A program made the position numbers and the translations under genes. 64,000 bases of DNA from an uncultured Spirochaetales bacterium (GTDB taxonomy: Bacteria; Spirochaetota; Spirochaetia; Sphaerochaetales; Sphaerochaetaceae). The notes under the pieces were generated by a model, which did not search any database, was not told where the DNA came from, and saw only the letters and a program-made list of their open reading frames with translations. Positions within the stretch are counted from its first letter, which is position 1, and every line of letters begins with the position of its first letter. The stretch spans positions 1 to 64,000 of the forward strand of contig CALXXN010000007.1 in the NCBI GenBank assembly GCA_944392695.1. The letters are read 5' to 3'. Shown here piece after piece: positions 1 to 8,825 of the stretch.

Positions 1-2
1 AA

Positions 3-1097
3 CCCTATCATTTTGCATATTCATGTCCTTACAGGCGTATTTTCATTCAGTCATTTCGAGTTTTGAAAAAACCTCTCCTGAACAATTTTTCAAATCAGGC
101 TGGCAAAGGCGGAGAGTTTTTTACTCCTCCTTGTATCGTAAGAATCCTCGTTGGCGTGATAAATCCGCTAAAAGGGAGAATCTATGACCCTTGCTGCGGG
201 TCTGGCGGAATGTTTGTCCAATCAAAGAAATTCATTGAAGCTCATTCTGGAAATATCAATCAAGTTTCAATTTATGGACAAGAGGCTAATCCGGAAACAT
301 GGAAACTTTGCAAGATGAATCTTGCAATAAGAGGTATCGAAGCTGACCTCGGCGACTCCCATGCAGATACATTCTTGGATGATAAGCATCAATCAAAGAA
401 GTTTGATTTTATACTTGCCAATCCACCTTTCAACCTCTCAGACTGGGGAGGTGATAAACTTACGGATGATCCGCGCTGGGCTTATGGTATCCCTCCTGTC
501 GGTAATGCAAACTTTGCTTGGATCGAGCACATGATTTCTCATCTTTCAAATAATGGCAGAATTGGTCTGGTGCTTGCCAATGGAGCACTCGCCTCTAATA
601 CAAGCAATGAAGGTGTAATCAGAAAGAACATCATTAATGCGGATCTGATCGAGGGTATTGTTTCTCTTCCTGGTCAGCTCTTCTATACAGTTCAAATTCC
701 TGTCAGCCTCTGGTTCATCTCTCGCAATAAAGCTCAGAAAGGCAAAACACTGTTTGTTGATGCAAGAAACCTGGGAGAGATGGTTTCAAGAACGCAGAAG
801 GAAATCAAAGAAGAGGAAATTAAGAGGATTGCTGAGACATTCTCTAAATTCCGAAATGGGGAAGATGTTGATGAGCTTGGCTTTGCTAAGGTTGTCACAA
901 TAGATGAAATCGCACAGCAAGATTTCATCCTTACTCCTGGACGATATGTTGGTATCCCAGAAAAAGAAGATGATGGTATTCCATTCGAGGAGAAAATGAA
1001 GTCTCTTACATCAGAGCTCTCGGAGTTTTTCAAACAGTCTCATGAACTTGAAGAGGAGATTAGGAGACAGCTGAAGGGGATTGGATATGAAATTTGA
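3..1097 (+). CDS. hsdM: Type I restriction-modification DNA methyltransferase subunit HsdM, 5'-incomplete
   Basis: N6-adenine methyltransferase subunit of a type I restriction system; with HsdS it binds and methylates the target. The SAM-binding motif DPCCGSGG and the catalytic NPPF motif (inside LANPPFNLSDW) are clear, and the C-terminal half has normal HsdM character. About 345 recognisable residues remain, against about 480-520 in the family. The frame stays open to the window edge, but the codons before about position 70 do not resemble the HsdM N-terminal helical domain. A TTG at 63 is the only nominal start. Either the gene is truncated by a rearrangement or it continues to the left through an unusual N-terminus. 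It overlaps hsdS by 11 bp, as in an intact operon. No hsdR is visible. Confidence 0.8.
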   Translation, partial: PYHFAYSCPYRRIFIQSFRVLKKPLLNNFSNQAGKGGEFFTPPCIVRILVGVINPLKGRIYDPCCGSGGMFVQSKKFIEAHSGNINQVSIYGQEANPETWKLCKMNLAIRGIEADLGDSHADTFLDDKHQSKKFDFILANPPFNLSDWGGDKLTDDPRWAYGIPPVGNANFAWIEHMISHLSNNGRIGLVLANGALASNTSNEGVIRKNIINADLIEGIVSLPGQLFYTVQIPVSLWFISRNKAQKGKTLFVDARNLGEMVSRTQKEIKEEEIKRIAETFSKFRNGEDVDELGFAKVVTIDEIAQQDFILTPGRYVGIPEKEDDGIPFEEKMKSLTSELSEFFKQSHELEEEIRRQLKGIGYEI

Positions 1098-2265
1098 AAC
1101 AAAGAGGGTCCGTGATTTAATTTCCGAAATTTCAATGGGACCGTTTGGCTCAAATATCAAGGTAGAGTGTTTTGTAGATGACGGGATACCTGTATTAAAC
1201 GGAAGCAATTTGGATGGAATCGCTCTTAACGAGAAGTCTTTTAGATATGTTACAAAAGATAAGGCAGATTCTCTTGGTAGGGCAAATGCTCATAGTGGCG
1301 ATGTAATCATTACGCACCGAGGAACATTAGGACAAATTGCTTTTATACCTCACGATTCTAAATATGAAAGGTATGTTATTTCTCAGAGCCAGTTCCGTGT
1401 AAGGTGTAATGAGAAAATCTTGCCAGAGTATCTCGTCTACTATTTTCATACGAAAGAGGGGCAATATAAATTGCTTTCTAACGCTTCTCAGGTGGGAGTG
1501 CCTGCATTGGCACGTGCTACTACAACCTTCCAAGAAATAGAGATTGAAGTACCGAGTCTGGAAACTCAGCATGAAATTGTTAAGTTCCTTGAGACAATCC
1601 GCAAGAAAATAGTGACAAATGGTAAGCTAAACGATAATTTACAGGAGCAGGCATTCCTGCATTTCAACAAGCTTCTGCAAGGGAAAGAGGCTGATACCTG
1701 CCTATCCGATTATGTTTGCCTAAACCCAAATAGACAATTGCCGAAAGGTAAAATTGCTAGATGCATTGATATGTCGAAACTATCCACTAGCGGAACATTT
1801 CCTTCAGGTTGGGAGTACAAGGAATATAACGGAGGCATGAAGTTTTGTAACGGCGATACTATTCTTGCTCGGATAACTCCATGCTTAGAAAATGGAAAGA
1901 CTGCCTTAATCAACTTTCTCGATTCCGATGAAGTAGCATTTGGCTCAACTGAATACATTGTTTTAAGTCCAAAATTCTCACATGTTTCTCCAGGTTTTGT
2001 TTATTGCTTGTCTCGATACACACCATTTGTCGACTATGCAGTAAAAAACATGAATGGAAGCAGCGGACGACAAAGAGTATCAGCAGAAACAATTAGCCAA
2101 TTCTCGCTTCCAGTAATCTCAGAAAAGGAATTCGAAACTTTTGGAAAAACGACTAATCCTTTATTTCAGCTAATGCTGTGCAATTCTATAGAGAGTCTGA
2201 GGCTAGCGAAAATGAGAGACGAGCTACTTCCCCGTCTGCTCCGAGGTGACATTGAGATCAATTAA
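1087..2265 (+). CDS. hsdS: Type I restriction-modification specificity subunit HsdS
   Basis: DNA-recognition subunit of the type I system. The 392-residue protein has the usual two halves: TRD1 at about residues 5-155, a central helical spacer ending near residue 190 (QHEIVKFLETIRKKI), TRD2 at about 200-355, and a C-terminal conserved helix (MRDELLPRLLRGDIEIN). The ATG at 1087 is preferred because AAGGGG lies 6 nt upstream; an in-frame TTG at 1081 is possible. Both half-subunits look full length, so HsdS seems intact although its HsdM partner is incomplete. It sits just outside the distal att repeat of the tRNA-Ala island, so it may belong to an adjoining older island. Confidence 0.88.
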   Translation: MKFETKRVRDLISEISMGPFGSNIKVECFVDDGIPVLNGSNLDGIALNEKSFRYVTKDKADSLGRANAHSGDVIITHRGTLGQIAFIPHDSKYERYVISQSQFRVRCNEKILPEYLVYYFHTKEGQYKLLSNASQVGVPALARATTTFQEIEIEVPSLETQHEIVKFLETIRKKIVTNGKLNDNLQEQAFLHFNKLLQGKEADTCLSDYVCLNPNRQLPKGKIARCIDMSKLSTSGTFPSGWEYKEYNGGMKFCNGDTILARITPCLENGKTALINFLDSDEVAFGSTEYIVLSPKFSHVSPGFVYCLSRYTPFVDYAVKNMNGSSGRQRVSAETISQFSLPVISEKEFETFGKTTNPLFQLMLCNSIESLRLAKMRDELLPRLLRGDIEIN

Positions 2266-2271
2266 CTATGC

Positions 2272-2291
2272 CGCTAAATTATCGTTTAGCG
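2272..2291 (+). terminator. Hairpin after hsdS
   Basis: CGCTAAA and TTTAGCG form a 7-bp perfect inverted repeat around a 6-nt loop, 7 nt after the hsdS stop. There is no U-tract, so it may be a 3'-end stabiliser rather than a true intrinsic terminator. Confidence 0.35.
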
Positions 2292-2355
2292 ATGTCCGTT
2301 AAGAACGGTATTCGGCTCAAAACATTTCAGCAAAACATTGCAGTTGAGCCCTTGA

Positions 2356-2414
2356 AATGAAACAACTCCCTGACTTGCAGAGAGTTGCTGGTATTGGAGC
2401 TGATCGGGATCGAA
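2356..2414. repeat. Distal att repeat: duplicated 3' end of tRNA-Ala and its terminator
   Basis: The 20-mer TGGAGCTGATCGGGATCGAA (2395-2414) is identical to the 3' end of tRNA-Ala at 16053-16072. The 17-mer AATGAAACAACTCCCTG (2356-2372) is identical to 16014-16030. The stretch between them keeps a decayed version of the tRNA terminator hairpin. Same order and orientation in both copies mark this as the far attachment site of an element that integrated at the tRNA 3' end. About 13.7 kb lies between the copies. Confidence 0.85.
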
Positions 2415-2593
2415 GAACCTAACAAGGTTGCCACATCTTGTCAAAAACTTATAATTCTTTCGATTGGAAGTAGTTATCCTTTTCACTTTAGCTCAATCTT
2501 CACGCCTTTTATCAGTCTTTTCAAGGTATTCTCTGTGCGATTCTCCCTTCCAAATGAGTCGCTGTGCATGCCGACAATGTGCTTCTGCACATC

Positions 2594-3976
2594 TCACGGT
2601 ATATATTCCTCCCCAGTTGTCTTGTTTATGGCCTTGAATGTGATTGCATATTCGTAATCCGCCTCTGTCTTCATGCTTGGAACATTTGGCACCAAATCAT
2701 ATTTCAGAGTTATCTCATCTTTCGGTGTCAGTCTTGATGAGAACACAAAATCGCCGGGTATGATGGGCATTGATTGTGTTTTAGATTTTGTAGAACTAAA
2801 GTTTAATGGAATATATTTCTCCGACCATCCCCCAAGAGAACTTTCGCCATAATACAGGGTTAGCCTACTAAGTCCATCAATCAGTTCCTGTGGTAATGGA
2901 TTAATAGTGACTGTCATCCATGCTGTCTTGCCTTGTGCAACTGATGTGGATATCTCCCAGTCAGTATCCGTAATTCTACTTATCGTGTGTCTCTCTGCTG
3001 CCTTCGTGCAGTATTTCCACCTTGACGACTGATAGTTAAAGTTCAAATTGTCTGGGATATAAATTGTCTGAGAATAGGATTCTGGGACATAGCATACGAC
3101 AAACCCGTAACTGGCAGATTCCCTCTCTTCGTCGTTGTCCGTGTTTACACCATTTTTGGGGAACCAGGAAGCGAAGCTGTTAAAGAAACTGTAATTGCCT
3201 TTTTCATCGAAAGAAAATGTGACTTGAGTGCCATTGCCAGGCTGTTTGAAGGACTCGTTCTTTATTATAATTTTATGTCTTGCCGCTTCATTGCTATCGA
3301 TGGAGAAAGTCTCTTCGTACTGAAGAGAGTAGCCCATTTTTGAAGCTTCTTCAGAAAGAGCGGCCAAAATTGTCGTTTGCCCTGGTATATCTCTTAGTGA
3401 GACCTTCGCATTATGCATGTTCATGGTCGTTGTTACAGTAGGTCCATTGTGGTAATTTATTTCGAGATTGATGAGATCATCAATCCAGTAGGGGATGAAT
3501 GCTTCGCATTCGAGATAAACATATGAAGTCTTGTCAGGTTCACATTCGTATTTGATTGGTATGCCTGAATCGTTTATGGTTACGGCTGTCTCTGACAGTT
3601 CGAAACCATTTCCTTTGTAGCCAATGCCTATGGCCGATATGTTGTAATTCCCGGCTTCCAGAGGAACATTCAGTTCTGCTGTCAAAAAGTCTCCGGCAGA
3701 TCGCGCTTGAGGTGAGCTGACGATTTTGATAGCTGTGCGGAGTGTATCTGCATGGAAGCGCTCGATTTCATCTCCATTGTTGTAGATGACAATCTGCTGT
3801 AGGTCATTGATATCGGCTTGAGTCATCGGAGGAAGCACTAGCGTGAGGCCCGAAGATGCTACTGTGTCATTGTCTGATGTTCCGCTATTGCCTACTGCTG
3901 GTGTGTCTGGATTACACGAGGAAAACAATGTCAGGACAAGGAGAGGCCCGATTAACAACAATGATGTTCTTTTCAT
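2594..3976 (-). CDS. Hypothetical secreted lipoprotein
   Basis: A 460-residue lipoprotein of unknown function. The start MKRTSLLLIG leads into a hydrophobic stretch and a lipobox (LFSSC, Cys at residue 20), followed by a Ser/Thr/Asp-rich tether at about 21-45, so it should be lipidated and exported. The rest is beta-rich with many aromatic residues and no catalytic motif that I recognise. It lies just inside the island and is last of three minus-strand genes, 101 bp after the zinc-ribbon gene, so they may share a transcript. Adhesin-like or surface-exposure roles are possible but not supported by any motif. Confidence 0.72.
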   Translation of the reverse strand: MKRTSLLLIGPLLVLTLFSSCNPDTPAVGNSGTSDNDTVASSGLTLVLPPMTQADINDLQQIVIYNNGDEIERFHADTLRTAIKIVSSPQARSAGDFLTAELNVPLEAGNYNISAIGIGYKGNGFELSETAVTINDSGIPIKYECEPDKTSYVYLECEAFIPYWIDDLINLEINYHNGPTVTTTMNMHNAKVSLRDIPGQTTILAALSEEASKMGYSLQYEETFSIDSNEAARHKIIIKNESFKQPGNGTQVTFSFDEKGNYSFFNSFASWFPKNGVNTDNDEERESASYGFVVCYVPESYSQTIYIPDNLNFNYQSSRWKYCTKAAERHTISRITDTDWEISTSVAQGKTAWMTVTINPLPQELIDGLSRLTLYYGESSLGGWSEKYIPLNFSSTKSKTQSMPIIPGDFVFSSRLTPKDEITLKYDLVPNVPSMKTEADYEYAITFKAINKTTGEEYIP

Positions 3977-4077
3977 TCGCTTTGGCTCCGCATATCTATG
4001 GTAAGCTCCATTCTGCTGGTTGTAAATGAGGCCACCATTTGCTTAAACGTATGCTTATGTTTTTGTTTGTGACCAAA

Positions 4078-5451
4078 TCATCTCATAAGGCCTTTTGTGT
4101 AGAGCTCTTTTATCTTGGTAAGATCAGATTTCCATGAAGCAATTGCAGAAGTCATGTTCCGAGTTGTGGATGCACCTAACACGTTTATGAATGTATTGAG
4201 GTAGCTTGCAATCAAGTGGTACGGGACACCTCTGTCATTCAGTGCCTGCAGAATATTAAGCCGATCTTGTTGATTGAGATACGAATCTTGTCCTACCGAG
4301 TATCCCGCTTCTCTTAGGATGGATTCGTCTGCCCATGTTTCAGTGCTATTTGTATAGCCCATTAGCATGCCGTTGACTGAAAACCTATTGAAGACATAAT
4401 ACAGATGGTTTTCTAAATAATTTCTGATACCTTCAAACTCAGATGTGTACATGAAGATTCGTCTGCATTGTCTGCAATAGTAGGCATTCATCTCGATAGT
4501 TTGTGGGACTTCTTCAGACTTATGCTTGAGAAGAACCTCCAGCCGCACTGGAATCATTTCATGGCCTTCTTCCACACATCTGAAGGTATTCATCACAGTG
4601 ACGACGGATGTCAACTTGCAACAAATCTTGTCTCCAGGATGCAAAGTTTCATCGCCATTATCGTTACAAGGATGCACTGAAGATTGTTTTTGTGACTTGA
4701 TGAAGGGGATTGGATCAGAAACGGAGATTTCGCCATCATTAGACATAAGATGTTCAACAAGTTCATGCTTTCCGTGTTTTTCAAGAAAGATTGCGTAGTC
4801 GGCGATTGCTCGTACATGTTTGGATACAACCTTAGAAATCAGATTCTTGAACTTTGAATGCAAAATTCTCCGATCAAGCAGGTACTCTATGTCAGGCGCA
4901 AACCATTTGTATTTCCTTTTGGCGGTTTTTACATCCAGAAAATGAAAAGAATCTGTCGTTTTCTTCTCGAGATTAACAAATATTACTTCACCAACTTGTT
5001 TCAAGAAGAGCCTGTTTCTATTTCCTATACGCAGTTGTGCATATAGCACTATACCACCATCTACATCCAAGCCTGAGTAGCCAAGCCTTACACCAATCCC
5101 TTTCAGATTCTTTTCTGGCTGATCGAAATCATATAAATACTCTGCCGATACTTTTGGGACATTTTGTTTGTCAATTTCTGTCGCAATCCTCTTGAGATTC
5201 TTTACTGATTGACTCAGCTCTGGAAGCGGCTTTTGTGAGTAGTTAATTCCTATAGCTTTTCGAATCTTTTGTTCTCGGGCTTCTGCCATTGCCTCGATGT
5301 ATGGTGGCTTTTTTATCACAGGTTCGTGCTTGATTACAGTGCCATCAGGTTTGATGATTGTTATTCCAACTTTTTCCACAATGGATGAATTCTGATTGTT
5401 GTTTTGCTGAGGTATGATTGACTTTCTGAAGTTATGGAATTTCTTTGCCAT
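4078..5451 (-). CDS. Zinc-ribbon protein of unknown function
   Basis: A 457-residue soluble protein that I cannot place in a named family. The N-terminus (1-90) is basic and probably disordered. Residues 95-235 look like a compact alpha/beta domain with a basic surface. The region 265-345 carries Cys residues including CRQCRRIF, a likely zinc knuckle. The last 85 residues (from REAGYSVGQD through QDRLNILQALNDRGV) are a helical module of a kind I believe recurs in uncharacterised accessory proteins, but I cannot name it. The ATG is supported by AAGGA 8 nt upstream. It lies 52 bp downstream of the HTH regulator on the same strand, suggesting co-transcription. Confidence 0.72.
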   Translation of the reverse strand: MAKKFHNFRKSIIPQQNNNQNSSIVEKVGITIIKPDGTVIKHEPVIKKPPYIEAMAEAREQKIRKAIGINYSQKPLPELSQSVKNLKRIATEIDKQNVPKVSAEYLYDFDQPEKNLKGIGVRLGYSGLDVDGGIVLYAQLRIGNRNRLFLKQVGEVIFVNLEKKTTDSFHFLDVKTAKRKYKWFAPDIEYLLDRRILHSKFKNLISKVVSKHVRAIADYAIFLEKHGKHELVEHLMSNDGEISVSDPIPFIKSQKQSSVHPCNDNGDETLHPGDKICCKLTSVVTVMNTFRCVEEGHEMIPVRLEVLLKHKSEEVPQTIEMNAYYCRQCRRIFMYTSEFEGIRNYLENHLYYVFNRFSVNGMLMGYTNSTETWADESILREAGYSVGQDSYLNQQDRLNILQALNDRGVPYHLIASYLNTFINVLGASTTRNMTSAIASWKSDLTKIKELYTKGLMR

Positions 5452-5503
5452 CTCGATTTCCTTGTAATTCCTGATTGGCCTGGATAACTATAGTGTCAAT
5501 CGT

Positions 5504-6628
5504 TTATGTGCGCTCAAAGCAAGTCCGATAGTCTTCTGCTATTATCGCATTCAGCGAATCCGATCCGATGCTGTAGGCATTCTCAGGGAATGGCAATCTT
5601 CTCAGTGCTTCAGTCGACTTGATTTTGGACGAATCTGTTCTCAGTATCTGATTATAGATTCCCAGGAGAGTGTTGTAATTCAGCGAGAAGAAAGCATCGA
5701 AGAACATAGCCAGGTAAGGCAAGGACTTGAGATTGTTTCTCAGTGCATCATTTTCGATTTCATGGGGAATCAGTCCTGCCTTCTGGTATGGATTGCTGCT
5801 TTCGGCTGGAATATCCGGCAGCTTGGATCTGATAGCCCCGTCGATATCATCTATTCCAAGAAGAGAGCATACCTTCAATACTGTTTCGGTACCCGGGGAC
5901 GCATGAGATGTGCAGGCATTCAGGTATTTGCTATAGGTCTGAGAATTGATTCCTGCGTGTTTTAAGAATGCATTCACCGATGTGTATCTGGTTGGGATAA
6001 GCTCATGAACCACTTGCCAGAGATTCTGTACAGCCAGATAGGGGTATCCCCAGAGGCTGGTGGCCATCTGGCTGTTCGCAAGGAAATAATCAACTATTGT
6101 CGGAGCCTCATCTGATTTCACAACGAAGAACTTGTTGATTTCCTTCACCATGTCTGCGAACTGGAAGATGCTGAAGATGTCATCCATGAAGAGCAGGTTG
6201 AAGAATATCGCAGCTTTGAGTTCTTCCAGCGATTTGGAGATTTCCGCCGGAGGAAGACTGAGGACAAATGGACTGTTTCCTTCTACAAGAGACGCGATTG
6301 TCTTCGAAATGGCAACCTTGTCAGGGAAGCGCAGAAGATAGCGTCTGGGTATTTCCAGAGAGACATGAGGCCGCCAGTACATGATGTTCCCCATGATATT
6401 CGCGCCAGTTGTCCATCCCGTGAGCAACGTATCAATGGGTATTCCGATTGCCAGTGAAATCAGATAAAGATCATTGAACCTGGGAAGAGTATTCTTCTGG
6501 ACGCAGCTTGTGATTGTAGCATATGGGATGTCAGTGATGGCCATAAGATCCTGCCTTGTCATGTTCAGGAACTTCTGCTGGTTCTCAATCCTTTTCATTA
6601 TGGCTGCTACATCAAGCTTTTCATCCAT
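5504..6628 (-). CDS. Double XRE-type helix-turn-helix regulator
   Basis: Probable DNA-binding regulator of 374 residues. An XRE/Cro-like HTH occupies about residues 5-65 (IMKRIENQQKFLNMTRQDLM, then ITDIPYATITSCVQ), and a second similar HTH lies in the C-terminal half (NAFLKHAGINSQTYSKYLNA, then LKVCSLLGID). The connecting region is helical and may serve dimerisation or sensing. The frame extends 21 codons further upstream, but the ATG at 6628 begins directly before the HTH and is the likelier start; neither start has a strong SD. It is first in a minus-strand group with the zinc-ribbon protein and lipoprotein, and is divergent from the integrase, so it may control either. Confidence 0.7.
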   Translation of the reverse strand: MDEKLDVAAIMKRIENQQKFLNMTRQDLMAITDIPYATITSCVQKNTLPRFNDLYLISLAIGIPIDTLLTGWTTGANIMGNIMYWRPHVSLEIPRRYLLRFPDKVAISKTIASLVEGNSPFVLSLPPAEISKSLEELKAAIFFNLLFMDDIFSIFQFADMVKEINKFFVVKSDEAPTIVDYFLANSQMATSLWGYPYLAVQNLWQVVHELIPTRYTSVNAFLKHAGINSQTYSKYLNACTSHASPGTETVLKVCSLLGIDDIDGAIRSKLPDIPAESSNPYQKAGLIPHEIENDALRNNLKSLPYLAMFFDAFFSLNYNTLLGIYNQILRTDSSKIKSTEALRRLPFPENAYSIGSDSLNAIIAEDYRTCFERT

Positions 6629-6840
6629 ATGAATATTTGATATCAGATGAGGCTTTTGAGTCCACGCTAAAAGCGAAAGAGATGAATACAAAACACCTAA
6701 AGTGGAATGTATGTTTTGTCTCAGGATACAAAAATCATAAAAACCTAATTATGAATATTGACAGCAGTAAGAAATGGCCATATATTGATGATACAGATTG
6801 CATAAATAAGATTTTATGAAATTTGTGCAAAGGAGATATT

Positions 6841-8103
6841 ATGGCAAGGACTCCATCAGGGCCTTATTACTACGGAATAGCAAACAGGAAAGGTGAGAAG
6901 GATCGTTATGTCCTTTGCATCCGAGACCAGAAGATGAAGTCCGGATACAAGCAGATTGTATTCCACTCATCAAAGAGGGAGGCTGGGGTCAAGGCCAAAG
7001 CTCTGTATGAGGACTATATCGAGAAGAATCAGGCAAAGCCTGCGATAGGAGAAGAGAAACCTAAAACTGTCGAATCTGCTTGCAGGATCTTCATCAAGCG
7101 CAGGTCTGATGGCCGTCAGGTCATCTGTCAGCGTCATTCAATCTCTCAGGTCACTGGCCGCTTCAATAATCATTTCATCCCATTCTTCAAGAAAGCTCTA
7201 TTGATGGATATTGCAGTCGAGGATGTCACAAAGTATCGCAATATGCTTCAAACCAAAGGGCTTGCTGACAAGACAGTCCAGTACTGCATTGATGAGGCAC
7301 GGGAGTTCTTCGACTATTGTGTTGAAGTCGGCTGGCTTGATCACACTCCGTTTGACTCGACATTCAAGATGGCCCGCCCCAAGCCGAAGAAAAACCGCAT
7401 TCCTGGAAACATTGAAGACTACCGCAGGATGCTGATGAAAGGGTGGAGCAACCCCGTCAACCATGCTGTCGCCCTTGTCTGCTTCTTCACTGGCATGCGT
7501 GTATCAGAGATCAGGGCACTCAAGAAAAGCGATTTCGAGCCTTATTATGGCCATCCATGTACAGAGGATTGTGTCGTCTTGCATATCCGCAGGAGCCTCA
7601 CCGAGAAGAATGAAGAGAAAAGTCCTAAGAACGGCCGTGAGCGCACGACAGTGCTTCCTCGCTGGGTCTATGACTTCATCAGTCCTGTCTTCCTCCTCAG
7701 TTCGACACAGCTCTGCTTCTCCAATACGCATGGCAAAAAGCCCATATCCATCGATAAGAACCTCTACCAGTTCCGCAATGCTCTGGCCTCAGTGACGGGT
7801 ATGACAGCAGAGGAGGTGAAGGCATCCGGTATCGATTTCCATTCCCTGAGGAAGATGTTCAATTCGATGATGACTGGCACGCTCTCAAGTGATATTCGTC
7901 GTGGAATCCTCGGATGGACAAGCGAGAACGTTGCTCTTGAGCATTACTTCCAGGTTCTTCCTGTCCATTACCAGAAGATTCTGGATGCCCAGAAGGTGCT
8001 CTTTGACCAGGAATCTGTCGGGTGGTTCAAGACTCATGACATTCTTGACCTCTCGGATGAATACAAGACTTCAAGGAAAAGGAACAAGGAGGAAAGTGTA
8101 TGA
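6841..8103 (+). CDS. Tyrosine recombinase (island integrase)
   Basis: Site-specific recombinase that probably inserts and excises the island at the tRNA-Ala 3' end. It is 420 residues with an N-terminal arm-binding/SAM-like region (about 1-190) and a C-terminal catalytic domain. Visible catalytic residues are Arg220 (TGMRVSEIR), His334 and Arg337 (DFHSLRK), Trp359 in the His/Trp position (LGWTSENV) and nucleophile Tyr369 (LEHYF). The ATG at 6841 has an excellent SD (AAGGAG, 6 nt away); an upstream in-frame TTG is not needed. The stop overlaps the excisionase-like gene by 4 bp. It faces away from the HTH-regulator module. Confidence 0.92.
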   Translation: MARTPSGPYYYGIANRKGEKDRYVLCIRDQKMKSGYKQIVFHSSKREAGVKAKALYEDYIEKNQAKPAIGEEKPKTVESACRIFIKRRSDGRQVICQRHSISQVTGRFNNHFIPFFKKALLMDIAVEDVTKYRNMLQTKGLADKTVQYCIDEAREFFDYCVEVGWLDHTPFDSTFKMARPKPKKNRIPGNIEDYRRMLMKGWSNPVNHAVALVCFFTGMRVSEIRALKKSDFEPYYGHPCTEDCVVLHIRRSLTEKNEEKSPKNGRERTTVLPRWVYDFISPVFLLSSTQLCFSNTHGKKPISIDKNLYQFRNALASVTGMTAEEVKASGIDFHSLRKMFNSMMTGTLSSDIRRGILGWTSENVALEHYFQVLPVHYQKILDAQKVLFDQESVGWFKTHDILDLSDEYKTSRKRNKEESV

Positions 8104-8315
8104 CTACATACTCGATTTATGAAGCAGCTGACAAGCTTGGAATCTCGGTTTCCGTCTTGAGGAGGGAAATCTACAAGAAGAAGCTCACAGGTCGCAAGTT
8201 CGGTGGCCGTGTCTACATTCTGGATTCGGATCTCGAAGACTACGTAAGGCTCTGCTCAACGGATCCTGACAATGACAAGGGATATGAGGTGAAGCTGATT
8301 TCAGGAGAGGCATGA
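8100..8315 (+). CDS. Excisionase-type helix-turn-helix DNA-binding protein
   Basis: A 71-residue protein with the compact winged-HTH of the excisionase/MerR-like (HTH_17) family: YSIYEAADKLGISVSVLRRE is the HTH and GRKFGGRVYILDSDLEDYV the wing. Proteins of this class bend att DNA and direct recombinases toward excision. The ATG overlaps the integrase stop (ATGA), so the two are translationally coupled, and the next gene starts 1 bp after this stop. The family is clear, but the excision role is inferred from position and size. Confidence 0.82.
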   Translation: MTTYSIYEAADKLGISVSVLRREIYKKKLTGRKFGGRVYILDSDLEDYVRLCSTDPDNDKGYEVKLISGEA

Positions 8316-8316
8316 C

Positions 8317-8772
8317 ATGTCGCTAGGAAGAAGAATGATTTCCAACGATGTCATCATGGAACCGGAATTCATCAAAGGTGGTGCTGAGGCACGTTCTCTC
8401 TATATGTATCTTGTCATTTCGGCCGATGATATAGGGATTGTGCCTTACCCCAGCATCCTCTCCATTTTCAACCTGACAGAGGATTCTGAGCCATTCCAGT
8501 ATCTGGTGAAGAACAAGTACATCATTGCAGTACCAGGATTTGAGTATGTCGCCATCACGCACTGGCATCTCATGAACACATTCAAGGGTGACAGGAATTA
8601 CCTGTCAACCCGGCTGGAATTCAGAAAGCGTCTTGTCCGTGATAGATACACTGGCCTCTATAGGGTGAGGGAGAGAGGCGAAGCCGCCTATAAAATGGAG
8701 GAAGACCTGCCGAAGTCTACACGCCGGAAAGCGACAAGGAAAACAGCATCAAAAGGCGAAGATTCTGAATGA
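8317..8772 (+). CDS. Phage replisome organizer-like protein
   Basis: A 151-residue protein resembling the N-terminal winged-helix domain of phage replisome organizers (DnaD-loader type). The pattern RRMISNDVIMEPEF, then the LYMYLVISADDIGIV block, then VAITHWHLMNTFKGDR matches the family order. The C-terminus is a Lys/Arg-rich tail instead of a DnaD-like domain, so this is a short form. Such proteins bind repeats at an origin, often beside or inside their own gene; here a 12-bp repeat array begins 53 bp downstream. It is coupled to the excisionase gene with one base between them. A partition or copy-control role is an alternative. Confidence 0.68.
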   Translation: MSLGRRMISNDVIMEPEFIKGGAEARSLYMYLVISADDIGIVPYPSILSIFNLTEDSEPFQYLVKNKYIIAVPGFEYVAITHWHLMNTFKGDRNYLSTRLEFRKRLVRDRYTGLYRVRERGEAAYKMEEDLPKSTRRKATRKTASKGEDSE

Positions 8773-8825
8773 ACTCGTGAATGGAAATCCTTGCAATAGA
8801 GAATGTTACAAGGATTTTCAATTAG

